A stretch of 64,000 nucleotides of DNA, taken from contig NC_079479.1 in NCBI RefSeq assembly GCF_026230105.1, forward strand, positions 13,775,734 through 13,839,733, written 5' to 3'. The first letter of the stretch is position 1. Each line of letters begins with the position of its first letter. Below, in pieces: positions 33,941 through 45,520 of this stretch. The DNA comes from Diorhabda sublineata. Its lineage: Eukaryota > Arthropoda > Insecta > Coleoptera > Chrysomelidae. The notes below the pieces were generated by a model, which searched no databases, was not told the origin of the DNA, and saw only the letters and a list, made by a program, of their open reading frames with translations. Both the position numbers and the translations under genes were made by a program.

Positions 33941-36235
33941 TTGAAGACTTGGATTTATTTTCTTCTAAAAACTATTATTACTTGCTAGTACGTCAAGTTA
34001 ACTGCACAGTAACGTAATGAATAATTGACTATTTTTTAGAAAAGTAGGTCATAAGGTACAATTGAGTTGTTACAAAAGTATCGGGATTGTTGGCTGTTCT
34101 TATAAATTTCTAAATCACTATTATCACTTCTTCAAGTTTGCCTTCGGGTGCTCAGGTACAAATTACTGGAATTTCAGTTGGTATCTACGTACATCGAACT
34201 TTAAAAACTTGTAATTCACTTCAGAATTTAAATGATTAAAACAATTATTTACAACTCTTTTCCTTTGCATTCGATTTGAAGGAAGCTTCGTTAATAAAAA
34301 TTATGAATAAAAAATGAAAATTGACTTTGTGCAGGTGGGAAATACATCTCGAATGATGAAGAATTAGAAAATTTTGTCAGAAATGAGTTTAATATTACTA
34401 CTTGAGGGTTCTTAATGTCGCTGAAAGCTAAATCACGTCAAAAGAAGTCTACTTGGTGTCCAGGCTAGTTGACATGTACGTACGTCATTCGTAGAAGACG
34501 AATATCATGAAGACGATGACCTCCAAGGTATTGATATCGTTCTAATAAGTTTAAAATAGTTTATTCACATTTATAAAACGTTTTATGAGAATCAATGCGA
34601 CATGATTCTCTCTATTTGACAGCATTTAGACGTCATAGCAATGGATTTTTGGATGGATCAGGGATTTATCAGAGGGATTCGTACAGATATGAACTATGAA
34701 CACTTCGTTCGAATCTAATATTATGAAACATCAATTTTTGTTTCGATTTTGATTAATATTAATTCCGTCGGGAAGTATGAAATAAATCTTTCATTATTTT
34801 GGTAACGAGTGTCTGATTTCAACACGTCAATTACATAAGAAATGGGCGTATACGACAAATATGCCAATTAATTTTGATGGAAATTCAATATTTTCTTTGA
34901 GAACGAAATTCCGTTGTCGTTATTATACTAATGAGGAACAACTTATTAAACATGTGTTTGCGACTGTCTGGGGTCAAAACTATGTGAGGCACAAAATTAG
35001 TTTTAACTAGTTTTAAGTGAATTAAATCGAGGGCTTGTCACTCAATCTTTGTCTTTGTCTTGATGTATCCGAGCTCTGAACCAAGAAGTAGGAGTTGAAA
35101 TAATATACAGTACGTCCATAAAACAACTAACCTAACCTAACCATTTTCATTGAAATTACGATTATACAAAGACCAATAGTGAGGAAATTGATAAAACTGA
35201 TTACAAACGACCATTTCGAGGAATTTTATGTATCGTAACAAAAATTTTGCATCGATTCACATGACCAAGATTATACAGAGTGTTTTGATTTATTTGAGGA
35301 TAAATTACAACGTTAAATAACAAAGAAAAAGAAACGTAAACGAAAATTTAGACATTTCATAGACAAATAATCAACGAATCCGTCGATAAATTCGATTCAT
35401 AAATAAAATAAGTGGAAAAAAACTACAAATTATCAAAACGATGCAATCTCGTTATACAGGACGTCCTCAATGATGAGAAATTCCTGAAGTTAAGCAATTT
35501 ATAATAAATTGAATCCAATTAGTACATATAAGGTGGACACAAATTCAAGAGCTATATCTTCATATGGCAGACTGAAAATTTTTTGGTAATTTTGATTAGA
35601 TGTTCACAATCTTTACAGAAATTCACGTGTTTGTATGAGCTATAACTCCTTAATTCCATATTGTCTTCTTCAAAAAAATCTTCTAGGGTAGCTATACACC
35701 AGCAGAGTGGAAAATAAACGTCTTCGAAGCTTCTTCAGAACTATGTTTCTATCTCAGTTAATTAAGAAAGATTCTTCATTATTTGTTGTCTTTTCTCATT
35801 TTGCATCTTCAGGTATTGAATTGAAACTCTCCGCCTTCAGTTCATGACAAGTACCACTTCCTAAACTGTTTCCCTTTTCATCTTCTTGATCTTCATCTTC
35901 GCTTTCTTATAGGTTTACTTAGATTAGTTCTCTCTCTGTTGCATACAAAGGGAATCCGATAATTCTCACCACCCATTGGTGTTAATATTGCAATTTAACA
36001 ACGTATAATACATTCTTGTAAACTCTGAAGTGAATTTTGTCTATAGTGACTTTTCTTCTTTTAGAAACACTAACAAAAATTGGTTCAACCAGTCTCAATA
36101 TTTAAAATATCACGTGGGTGACAGATTACATGAAATTTTTGACTATAGATAATACAAATATGAATCCATCAATACACTTCAGACACCAAGAAATAGTCTA
36201 AACACTAAAGCTAACGTGCTTCATAGGAAGCGAGC
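33940..36235. other. AT-rich stretch, nothing coding recognised
   Basis: No open frame of 60 codons on either strand. It contains a short (CCTAA)n tract at about 35,129-35,146 and otherwise unremarkable sequence. Weakly GC-richer patches at 34,440-34,520 and 35,830-35,960 have no motif. Confidence 0.4.
35129..35146 (-). repeat. short interstitial TTAGG tract
   Basis: ctaacctaacctaacc equals about three TTAGG units read on the minus strand. Confidence 0.7.
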
Positions 36236-36239
36236 ACTG

Positions 36240-36640
36240 TTATATCGACAAGAGAAGTGGTGGCCACCCTTCTTTGGGATTCACAAGGTGTGATTCTCAT
36301 CCACCACATACGAAAGGGCAAAACTATCGCAGATATGAACTATGCTAAGTTATTAGGGCGATTCGACGCCGTAGTAAAGAAAAACGGCCTCATTTTTCTG
36401 AGGAAACCATGTTAATTCAATGTGTCACATTTTCAACGTCGCCACAACCAATTTGTTATAATTGGACTTTGTCTTATCTATAGTATCAACCAGATATGAT
36501 TCCTTATGACTCAATTATGTTTCCAAACTAACAAAGTCACTTACGGGACAGAAATTTGGGTTAAATGAAGAGGTCATCGTCACCACAAAGACATACTTTG
36601 AAGATCTGAGGCTATGTATTTATTGGATCAGTGAACAGTG
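36240..36640 (+). mobile_element. mariner transposase pseudogene (catalytic half)
   Basis: The plus strand reads LLWDSQGVILIHHIRKGKTI (the W-D-x-x-G-V block), then YAKLLGRFDAVVKKNG. After an unreadable D-N-A-P region it gives KSLTGQKFGLNEEVIVTTKT and YFEDL. These fit one mariner branch, similar to the copy at 23.3-23.96 kb. All three catalytic positions are damaged or out of frame. The 3' part is replaced by the hammerhead-like repeat that starts at about 36,645. Confidence 0.75.
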
Positions 36641-36644
36641 TACC

Positions 36645-36735
36645 TTCAGCCTCTTAAGACGATAACTTGGTTATCGAAACGCGTGTCAGACAGTGTAATT
36701 GTGAGTGTTTGTGTAGTGGTGGTGTAAACATTAAA
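36645..36735 (+). ncRNA. hammerhead-ribozyme-like repeat, copy 1
   Basis: The core reads cttaagacgataacttggtt followed by atcgaaacgcgtgtcagac. A perfect helix gataac/gttatc closes on ttg, followed by GAAAC and GTC, the layout of a hammerhead: CUGANGA, helix II, GAAA, helix III, cleavage-site UC. Here the CUGA box is mutated to CTTA, so this copy should be inactive. One extra C sits between the box and helix II. The ~85 bases after it match 59,205-59,262. Penelope-like elements are known to carry such motifs. Confidence 0.4.
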
Positions 36736-36739
36736 ATTT

Positions 36740-38790
36740 CAACTAACTTACTCTCTGTTTCAAAGTCTACCTTATGCCGTGGGTTGTTTTTTCTTTTTTA
36801 GGGTTAAAAACAACCCCTATTCGAAAAAAATTTGAAAATTTGAACTGGAGCATGTAATTAACTGTAATCATATTTATATCAGTTAAATGGATGTCGATTG
36901 ACAATTTTTGATATAATTTATAATTTATAAACCACTTTCGGCCCTAAGTAACCATCCTTTATAACGGATATTTTTGAAAAATGATAATTAACATTTTATT
37001 AATTAGTAATATAACTGATTAAGCATCGATTTACATAAAAATCAGGATTTGGGTTCTATTTAATCTCTCTTTTAAAATTGAACTTGTTCCCGGGGTTTAT
37101 TTTTAATTATTAGGAGTGAAAACTAATACCTTTCAAAAAAAATTCGTAGAAAACAAGTTTAACTAGGCCTTAAACATATCCATTATGTGTATTCATCAAT
37201 ATATTAATATGAATGTTCTTATTTTTCAAAATGTGCTTCTGGTTTTTTCCCCATAACTAACATTTTGTAGATTTTTTTAAAAGATTTAAGCTCATTGAAA
37301 TTTAATTTTCTTTAAGATCTTATTTTTGAAAAGATTCATGCTCAAAAAGGTTCTCTAATTTTGTACTCAACAAAATTCCATGTATAGTTAATAGTTTTTG
37401 AGTTATTTTAAAGTAAATGCGATTTTTCATTAAATTACGAAAATGATTTTGTCACTGAAAGGTCATTTTTTTTCAAAAATAAGTACTTTCAACTTGTGAA
37501 CCACGCAGAACATGTAACAAGGACTTTATTGAAGTTAATTATTGAGTGTAATTTTTTTCCATTGAAAAAATAAGAATCGACATTGTACTCTTCATAACTC
37601 TTTTAATTTTAGTGTTAGGAATTCTGTAAAAAATAGAAAATGAGGGTTGTCTAAACTACTTTGAAAAAGGTTAAATGAGTTTTCCACAAAAAATGCATTG
37701 GTTTTTGGTTATTTCACTTAAAAACTTTCCAGTGTGGCGTTTAAAGATATCAACAAGCAATAATTCCGTTTATATTGGGTCTGCAAATATAATAAATAGA
37801 AAATTTTTTCCATTTTCTTCTTCTAAGTTAAAATCTTGTTCTCCACAATTTTTTCGATTACATGCAGATTTCTCCAGTTATTAGCGATAGACCATTCGTT
37901 TTTGTTTTTTTCTTCCACCTTCGAGAAGGGGTAGCAACCAACGTTAGGGAAAAAGCAAACTTTGATTCAGAATACATTCTGATTATTTTATATCGATAGA
38001 AATTTATTCAATTAACATGATATACTGTGAAAAAACAGGAAACGGAATTTTCTAAGCATATTTAGACATCTGAAATGTGACCGAATAAAAGCTGACACCC
38101 TTGTGATCGTGACTAACTGTCATTATAGTTTACCGAAGCGCCCTTGTAAGGGCATACTCGTTTTTTCGTGAGGCAGGCTCATGATAATATATCATTCTAA
38201 ATTTAAAGGACCAAAAATGCTTTTGGAATTTTATCTTACACAAAATAAAAATACCATCAGAGAAAAATGCCCTCATTTTCGGGGTAAGTATTTGAATTGT
38301 TGGCAATACGTGAACTGAGAATTTCACCTAAAACATATCGAGATATCGTAGGAAATATATGAGCGAATGAATTCCTGAAACTTATACGAGGTTGACTTTG
38401 AAATACTAGAAATTCAATACCCTCGTTTCACAAAAGAGTTTATCTCAACTGTTTGATGTACACTGTTCTCTAATTATTTTTTCTTATAAACCACTTCAAA
38501 ATTTCACTGCATCTAGATTCAGTCCTCAAAGTCTTCGTAAAAACGTATTTCAATGTGATAATTACCCCGTATCGATATCTAAACAGTGAGAAAACTTGAG
38601 AGAACCAGTTTTTTCTTAGCTCTTTGTGAACTTGGTTGGAAATAAAAAATATGAGTGAAAAGATTATTACGATACGTCGTGTAGTTTGCGAAAATGTTTA
38701 ATTGCAAAATTAATGCGGTCCTTCTACCATAAAAGTCTAGAAATGTCTAATTTACATGCTAAAAAATCAAATGTTCTTTTAAAATATACA
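36740..38790. other. AT-rich stretch without recognised gene
   Basis: A local hairpin gggttgtttttt...ttaaaaacaaccc lies at 36,780-36,822. Open frames 37,675-37,884 (plus) and 38,130-38,327 (minus) carry no motif. A word tacgaggttgactttgaaat at 38,386 looks like a transposon end but has no partner. Confidence 0.35.
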
Positions 38791-38794
38791 TATA

Positions 38795-38925
38795 CAACCA
38801 CCAAGACACATGAAAAGTTGATTTTCCACGTTCCAAACAACATTCAAATTTAAAAGAAGTGGATAGAAGCTATGAAGAGATTGAATTCATTTGGTGAAAA
38901 ACACCCAAGTCATTAAGTAGTCAAA
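38795..38925 (+). pseudogene. possible THAP-domain fragment
   Basis: The plus strand reads EKLIFHVPNNIQI, a stop, then KKWIEAMKRLN. THAP zinc fingers, found in P-element transposases and in host proteins, contain a F-H-x-F-P stretch followed about ten residues later by W-x-x-A-x-x-R-x-N. Spacing agrees, but neither the preceding C-x-x-C pair nor the later C-x-x-H pair can be seen, and there is a stop. This is a suggestion only. Confidence 0.3.
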
Positions 38926-39029
38926 TTTATGTCAAAAATTGGTGTCCCCATTATATCAAGCGTACATCAGTCTTCCAGATAAAAGTTTATTTACCTTCGG
39001 TAGTACACAAAATGTATCACTCAATAAGT

Positions 39030-39605
39030 CGAGTGACTGACACACAGATGGCGCTGTCATTATCAAATTCATATGACGTTTATGAAGTACCATCTTTCAA
39101 AAGACTATGTGTCAAATGTCATGACATTTCGAATAGTCAGAAAAAAATGACATTTGAGTAAAACTACTCTTATCATTTTTAAAACAATGGATTCCAAACA
39201 AGTTTGTGTTAATTTATCATTGCTTTTTGATGAAAAAAATACTGTAGAAGCAATGGCTTCAAAAGTGTTATTAGCACTCTGCTTCATTGGAAAGATCCAG
39301 TTGTTGTTGGTTTGCTGAATTTAAACGTGATCGTACAGACATTGATGATGGAGGACTATCATCAATCAATTGAGTGAACTGCCGTGAAACAATCGATAGC
39401 GAATACTATAGAGATCCTTTGAATCAAGGAAAAACAGCCTGATTTGACGAAAAAAAATCACTGTTTCACCAAGAGAATACACCGATTCACAAGTCGATAG
39501 TAACGATGGTTGAATTGAAAGATTTGCTACCTCATCCACTGTTTAGTCCAGATTTGGTACTAGTAAGTACTGATTTTTCGCTGATATAAGATAAATGTCT
39601 GCTTA
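39030..39605 (+). mobile_element. mariner pseudogene, family of the 53.6-kb copy
   Basis: The first 200 bases align with 53,620-53,790: actgacacacagatggcgct, tcaaattcatatga, atgacattt and aaaacaatggattccaaaca. The plus strand then shows CWWFAEFKRDRTDIDDGG (the N-terminal W-F-x-x-F-x-x-G-R block), TIDSEYYRDPLNQG, and KKSLFHQENTPIHKS with the second aspartate changed (D-N to E-N). PHPLFSPDLVL follows with the third aspartate kept. Most of the linker and first catalytic region is deleted. Frame shifts separate the parts. The right end is lost. Confidence 0.8.
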
Positions 39606-39639
39606 CACTTGTGTGATACCAAAGCAACGAGACTAAGAT

Positions 39640-39960
39640 TTCCACTGCCACGTGGCTGTACATTCACTGGATGAGCTACTAAAACGTAATTGGGACTTGG
39701 TGGACACCCAAAAAGTGTTGTCACAGAATATGCCGAAATAATTTTTCTTCTTGGATTCTGTAATAGAAAAGCTAGAATTTCTGCTGGTAAACATCACGGG
39801 GTATTTCCTGATCTTCAAGCATATCCAAATGTTCGAGCGACTACATCTTGAAGATGAAATCCATAGGCTTCGAATTTTATCTAGACGGATAACTAGCTCC
39901 AACAATTCATTTGTAAGGGAAAAGAAGATCCCCATGCTATTCGAGAATGTCCTCGGTTAA
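39640..39960 (+). other. unidentified coding-like segment with one stop
   Basis: One plus frame reads from about 39,646 (HCHVAVHSLDELLKRNWDLV) through a single TAA near 39,736 to a TAA at 39,958-39,960. The second half includes HIQMFERLHLEDEIHRLRIL. Base composition is protein-like. The minus strand is also open for 100 codons over the same bases (39,633-39,935), so which strand ever coded is undecided. I recognise neither product. It lies directly after a mariner remnant and could be transposon cargo or an eroded host exon. Confidence 0.3.
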
Positions 39961-40539
39961 TTGATGATTTGGTGTGACCATTTTTTTATGTTCCTTTAGG
40001 AAGACTCACTCTGTATAGAAATTTGATTTGGAAATTTTGAATGTAGTAGTTTCCGAATCGATTGGGAAGTGTCCATCCATTTAATTATATCGATTACAAG
40101 CTTGAGGATAAGAGATTTGAATTATCAATTCAATCCCAATGTCAGTTCATAGTTATTCTAAAATAAAAATAGTTGACGAATTGTTTCGATGCTCTAAGAT
40201 TCATTAACTATTTTGTATCTTCTTTAATTTTGAGGGATGAGAGGACATATTATAAACTGCTTTTTGGGTAAATTTTCCAAATTATATGAACGTCCTTGAC
40301 TCTTTTCCCAACACAAAACTTGATTAAAGCTTAAATTAGACAGGACGTCTAGTGTTTGCGAGGATGACGATATTACAATATCTAATTTTCCAACGCGAAG
40401 GGATGCCGCACTTTCTTCTTGATTAATCTTTCCAGGAGGCGGTTACCGCTTTATATGGATATACCGTTCGGATGGATGGAGTGAGGATTTGCGGAATTAC
40501 TAACTACCTTCACCTGATGGGCATCTCTAGGGTTGTGAT

Positions 40540-41540
40540 ACTTGTTGCTGGAACAGAATATTAGGTTATCTTCGAGGATTTGGCGGTTAAGTCGAGAATA
40601 CAGGATGTATTGGCTTAGCAATAGACGCGGAATGAACAAAAAGACATTGAATATTGTACTGAATGAGGACAAAGATCATTCGTCCTTACAGATGAATCAG
40701 GAAATATTGTTTTGTATATTGAAAATCAACTTATTTTATGGGAGGAACAAGAAACAATTAACAATAAAAAAGAAAAAATAAATATCAGTAATTACTCTGA
40801 AATAGGACTATCTATTTTAAATGAAGAAGAAAAACGCTCTTGCTTCTGATGATCTACCTAGTATCAAAAAATGCGAAGAGCACCCAATTAAAACCCTAAT
40901 AGAGACTTGACTTATTTATCTTGATACAGCGATGTTTATACCGATGGTAATTACGCCATGTGCACTGGAATTTGAAAGTACTTGACGCAGGTACAAATTT
41001 CCCCGAAAAAACTTCCTCAAAACAATGATAATACGTCCACCCCTCTGACCTTTTAAATCAATACACAAGAACACAGCGTGATTTGGCGTTTTCAGAGACT
41101 TAGCTCTACCTCTCCATTACCCTCGACGCTAATGCCAACCCCATTAAGTTTTATTGATTATAATAAGGTGTTTGATAAAGTGAGAAGCTTCAAATGAAAA
41201 AACTTTGGCATATACAAGTAACCAAACTGTACTTAAATCAAACTGCATCTATTAGCGTTCAGTTAAAACTCAGGAATACAGTAGAAATCAAACGAGGAGA
41301 CAGACAAGAGTGTGTTCTTTCTCCATTCCTTTCTGAAAGTCTACTCAGATGAAATCTTCACCAAAGCCGTCGAAAATGATGCTAGCGGCGTCAAAAGGTT
41401 TGACTACATGGATACAAATTTGGAAATGATTATTCGAATCGAGAAATCCCGTTTATGAAGATCGAGAAGCTTCTTTCTAGTTTAGAGCTAAAAAAAATGG
41501 TTGAAGGTTGAAGGAAATAGCTATGATGATAGTGAACAGA
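40540..41540 (+). mobile_element. LINE reverse transcriptase pseudogene
   Basis: In order, the plus strand shows TDESGNIVLYIENQLILWEE, the linker that in many LINEs precedes the polymerase (D-x-x-G-x-I-x-x-x-x-x-x-I-x-x-x-W). Further on comes SFIDYNKVFDKV, the motif A block with the first catalytic aspartate. Near 41,300 comes GDRQECVLSPF (the R-Q-G-C-x-L-S-P block, with G changed to E), then in another frame VYSDEIFTKAVEND. The F-A-D-D box is not recognisable after 41,400. Several frameshifts separate the pieces. It is a degraded copy of the LINE type with F-I-D-Y-x-K-A-F-D. Confidence 0.7.
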
Positions 41541-41544
41541 AATG

Positions 41545-43245
41545 GAGATGGTACAAGAATAGGTTCATAGAAAAGTTTATTATTTGAGGAGCTCACGCGG
41601 TAATTCAATAAGTGACTCATGATTTTTAAATGTTTTTAGATATTACTCGTATTTATACATATAATTTGACGTGACATTTTGACGAATTTATGATTATTTT
41701 CTAGTTTTTCACTCAAATTTATAAATATTTATAATTCCTATCAACTAGTAATTACTCTGAAACTCATTATCCAATCACCAGCTGGTTCCAACTGTTTCTT
41801 AGTGGGTTATGGCCTGTTATATTTATATAAGACGTTTTAAAGCTGTGGCAGGGGATGAAAAAACCCTCTCGTTCCATTGGTATGTAAAACAGTCATCCAC
41901 ATCCATATCTGTGCAAGAATATGAGTGTTGGATGGTGAATCTGTTTTTTCATCCTCTAGTAAATTGTAATTTTGTGATACCATCGGACACATAATTATTT
42001 TTGCCGAATCGGTCATAAACTATATAAGTAACAGTATTAATTTTTTTCTATTTATACGCTTCATTTGAGAAATCATTGATTCCGAAAATATTTTCTTTAC
42101 TGTTATCTTCGGTTGAAAATATTTTTCTTAACCCAAACTCAAGAAGTTTTATTAAAAAAATCGTTGGAGTGTTAAATCGAAATGTCGCACATAATATTCG
42201 TAAATTTAACTGAGCGGCGTTTCCAATAAATTTCAAATAATTGAGTCATATACGGTGAAACCGATCAATTTCCATAATTGTGTCCAATTCATCATACCGA
42301 ATTGATTTTATTTGAATACGTATTCTTTGACTTGATATTTATTCAGCTCACTTTCACGATTCATATTGTATTCTAATGTAATAAGGTCGATGACTTTTGT
42401 TTTTATCCACAATCACATATTGCCTTTCTCCGAATTTATTTATACGAGGAAAGTAAATTATTCACAAAAATCAAAAATATGTTTTCTAGGTTATTATTTA
42501 TTTTTAGTACCATCACCAAAAAATCAATTCAATGGTAGCATTCCTATATTCTTTCACGTATTACTCTTTTTTCTACGTTGATTATAAAACCCTGATGCTT
42601 TTAGAGGTTTAAATTCGATCTTTCATTCATTTTTCATCACTAAAATTATTTCTCATCGCCCGTTTTCAATTATGCCCATAATTTGTATGTAAATAAATAG
42701 TTTAGTTAGCATACAAAGCAATTCTCATCTTGAATTTCTCTATGTCAATCCGGGTGATCCTTCGCACCCTCTGGTGATTCACCACCGCCATAGGGAAGTT
42801 TTTGTACAATTAAATGTCCTGGGGAAAGCTTAATTGCTGTTGTAGGTGAGGTTGACGTTTGAATACGAAAGGCTATTGAAGACGCATCACTACCCCCCAG
42901 GAGGAGAAGACCAGGACTTGAAAAACATTCATGAATAGGTTAGGCTAGGTTAGGTGGAAAGCTGGTGAGGCATTTAGGGTGTGATAATAATTTTTAGTCG
43001 TGCAGAAGAGGGATGTCTTCAAATAAAAGATTAGAAGTTTTGCTCAAGAGAACACCTCCACACTTCAAAGTGTATGTTACTTGAAGAAGGCAAAACACGC
43101 AACTCCACTGTTGAAATCCAAGCTATCATCCTCAGAGACTGATGGTGGAGTGACTTAATATCATAATGGTTCCAAGTATTAGTTAAGAGGACCAAATCAT
43201 CTCTGGAATCATTGTAAATTCTTAGAAATGAGATATTTGAACAAG
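41545..43245. other. AT-rich stretch with no recognised gene
   Basis: Open frames at 41,809-41,994 and 42,366-42,581 are unrecognised. A GC-richer patch at 42,730-42,930 precedes an imperfect TTAGG tract (42,935-42,957). A minus frame at 43,031-43,309 overlaps the mariner end that follows. Confidence 0.35.
42935..42957 (+). repeat. imperfect TTAGG tract
   Basis: ataggttaggctaggttagg has four TTAGG-like units with one change. Confidence 0.6.
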
Positions 43246-43248
43246 AAG

Positions 43249-43735
43249 TACAAGTATGGTTCCAAAAATACCTAGCCTGACCCATGACATGAAGGTAGTT
43301 GCTTGACAAATACCGCTGTAGTAGAAAGTAAACAATTATTTTTCATAGAATACTCTGGGTAAGACTATTTCTTCGTTATTAACAGTAAAAGATTCGGTAG
43401 CAAAGTTTAGACGAGACCGTACGTTCTGTGGAGACCAGCAACGCAGTGGTCGACCAAATAAGGTTGTAGAAAAAGCTAGAGGACATAGTAGGCATTTCAA
43501 AAATTACAGTACATTGCATATTAACTGAAAATTTGGACATTAGAAAGATCTCTGCAGGATGGGTTCTGCGTGTGCTCACAATTGAGTAAAAACAGCGCCT
43601 TGAAGATGTTTCCATCAAGTGTTTGGCAATGTTTGGAAGAAATGGAGCCATTTCATAATCAGGGGTGAAACGTGAGCCCATAACTTCGAAAAACAAGAGA
43701 ACCTTGAGCGCAAGTCTAGACTGCGTGGAATAGAT
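43249..43735 (+). mobile_element. mariner 5' half with left terminal repeat
   Basis: The left end at 43,249 reads tacaagtatggttccaaaaa followed by tacctagcc, a diverged copy of the ggatggtccc ends. The plus strand then gives TVKDSVAKFRRDRTFCGD, QQRSGRPNKVVEK (the G-R-P linker between the two DNA-binding helices), and in a shifted frame GISKITVHCILTENLDIRKI with GWVLRVLTIE. The D-E-T-W catalytic block is not found. After about 43,735 the sequence changes and no right end is seen. The minus frame at 43,379-43,738 is a shadow of this copy. Confidence 0.85.
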
Positions 43736-43739
43736 CAAT

Positions 43740-44275
43740 AGTGTGAAGCAGACAATAAAGAAGTAGAAAGCATTCCCACAAATGACACAACGAGTCCATA
43801 CTTAGCCTTGTAGACGCACTGATTGAATGGCTAAAGAATAAAATCACATCTCATTACAGAGAGAGTCCGCAATAATTTAATATCTGAAGGGCATGGTGAA
43901 GAAAGGTTAATATCTGTGGAACGTATCATACATCAGTTGTTTTATATTTTTGAAAAAGTGGCAAATTGCTAAGATAATGGAAACAAGATTTCTGGAGAAA
44001 AATGCCGCTTGGATTAATGAAGTGTTTCCATTATCTATTGCCTATTCGCCCGATAAGACATCACCAACTTTCCCTATGGGTCATTAGAGGGGTTTAAAAT
44101 AGGAAAATTGGATGCGTCGAAACTGATTTCAAAATTGTAAAAATGTAAAAATTGCTTATACGACAAATGAAGTATTGGCGTTCTATTGACAGTCAGTACC
44201 AAAAAATAAATTAATTATTTCTAAAAATATGAGAGAAGTTATATCGCAATTCATTATTAACTACACTGTTAAAAA
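43740..44275. other. unidentified stretch after the mariner half
   Basis: Short plus frames include VFPLSIAYSPDKTSPTF near 44,030, which I could not assign. No repeat was found. Confidence 0.3.
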
Positions 44276-44278
44276 AGT

Positions 44279-44519
44279 ATGAAATTACAAATGGAAGTTT
44301 TCGACGTTTCTCACCTTGATATGTCGACATTAACTTCTAAAAGGGGTTGCGATGTTTCTAGGGGAGCTAGTGAGTACAAATAAAAATTTAGTAAAGAGAC
44401 CATCAATTCTGATAAATTTTCAACTGCACAGGAACGAAGCAAAGCATCATCGCCGGACATTCTGTTACTTTTGTCGCCACCTGATGAGGTAGAAATCAAT
44501 TATGTTCTCATCGGAAAAT
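44279..44519 (+). other. candidate two-exon coding segment with a 62-bp intron
   Basis: An ATG at 44,279 (or 44,291) opens MEVFDVSHLDMSTLTSKRGC, then DVSRGA. At 44,370 lies a canonical donor a|gtgagt. An acceptor ttttcaactgcacag ends at 44,431. The 62 bases between have a ctgat branch-like word and the size of minimal insect introns. Splicing joins GA to RTKQSIIAGHSVTFVAT and a stop at 44,482-44,484. Without splicing the same frame has one TAA (44,381) and then stays open to a TAG at 44,517-44,519, through SKASSPDILLLLSPPDEVE. Either an intact small split gene or an eroded single frame is possible. I recognise no domain. The minus strand is also open here (62 codons). Confidence 0.35.
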
Positions 44520-45310
44520 TAAAGTTCAACGCAATTCACAGCGGGGTTTAGCGATGATAATTTTTGACTTTCATTCAAAAAACGTTTCAATTTATTATAA
44601 ATTATGAATATTTTGATATATTTTAATAAACTAAAGACATTTCTGTTCATTTTAAACTAAATTTAATTGTAAATTCATGTATGAGAATTTTTGACTAAAT
44701 AATTCACATATTTATACCTAAATATTGTGATTTGGATTCGCATATTTAATTTTCCTCAGTTATAATCGAAAAATTGATGCAATTGAATGACCGCGATTAG
44801 ATATAAAATAAAATTTTTTTTATTGAAACCAGTGCATTTTTATTCATATCATATATAATTCCGTGGTTCCTGGTACGTCGCTTTGATAAACAAACATATA
44901 CAAAACAAATTGAATTCCAAATGAGTTCAAAATATTCATTTGGAAACACATAATGTGTCTTTTGTGAACAACTACGTGGTGAAAACAAAAAATTACCATC
45001 TCATTGTGTATGATTATTAGCTACGGTTGACAATGGCGGGTAAAGGAAAGGATTTTAAATTAATTTAATGAATGTTCATGTATTGTTTATGATTTTATAG
45101 TTAACTGTATTCGAATATGAAACTTTATATACATCACAATGAGGAAAGCTGATCCAAAAACTATTTTTCTATTGATGTAATTATCAATTTATATTCATGT
45201 TTGGTAAGTTAATTGAATGGAAAGTGCCATTAATTGATTGTAATTAAAACTATTTAGTTTATTGAATGATATATAATTTTCGACGTGACTTAAAGAAAAA
45301 CAAACAAAAT
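44520..45310. other. AT-rich stretch, nothing recognised
   Basis: A minus frame at 44,797-44,988 carries no motif. No repeats seen. Confidence 0.4.
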
Positions 45311-45313
45311 ATA

Positions 45314-45520
45314 TATACGAGGGTGGTTCAAATATAAACTGTTTGCTATAAACATTTTATCATCAGTTACCGAGCTGAAATTTTTCACAGTTTTTTTATA
45401 CACTCTCTGCTTTCGGATGACTAAATAAACAATAGTCGCATGATGACAAATCGGAAGTATAAGGAGGGTGTTTCTCAACCCATTTCAATCGTTAAATCCA
45501 AAACAATAATTAATAACTAC
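45314..45520 (-). mobile_element. mariner 3' end fragment
   Basis: The edge tacgagggtggttcaaatat at 45,316 is a terminal repeat. Inside it, on the minus strand near 45,480, EKHPPYTSDLSSCDYCLF reads as the H-P-x-Y-S-x-D-L-S-x-x-D-Y-x-L-F block around the third catalytic aspartate. The 62-codon minus frame at 45,290-45,478 is in another frame and is not the product. The element is truncated upstream. Confidence 0.7.

Noticed and set aside
38386..38415. Transposon end tacgaggttgactttgaaat
   Set aside because: No partner end and no transposase on either side.
3588..42957. TTAGG tracts as evidence of a chromosome end
   Set aside because: Only three or four units each, scattered and in both orientations; such tracts are ordinary in insect chromosome arms.
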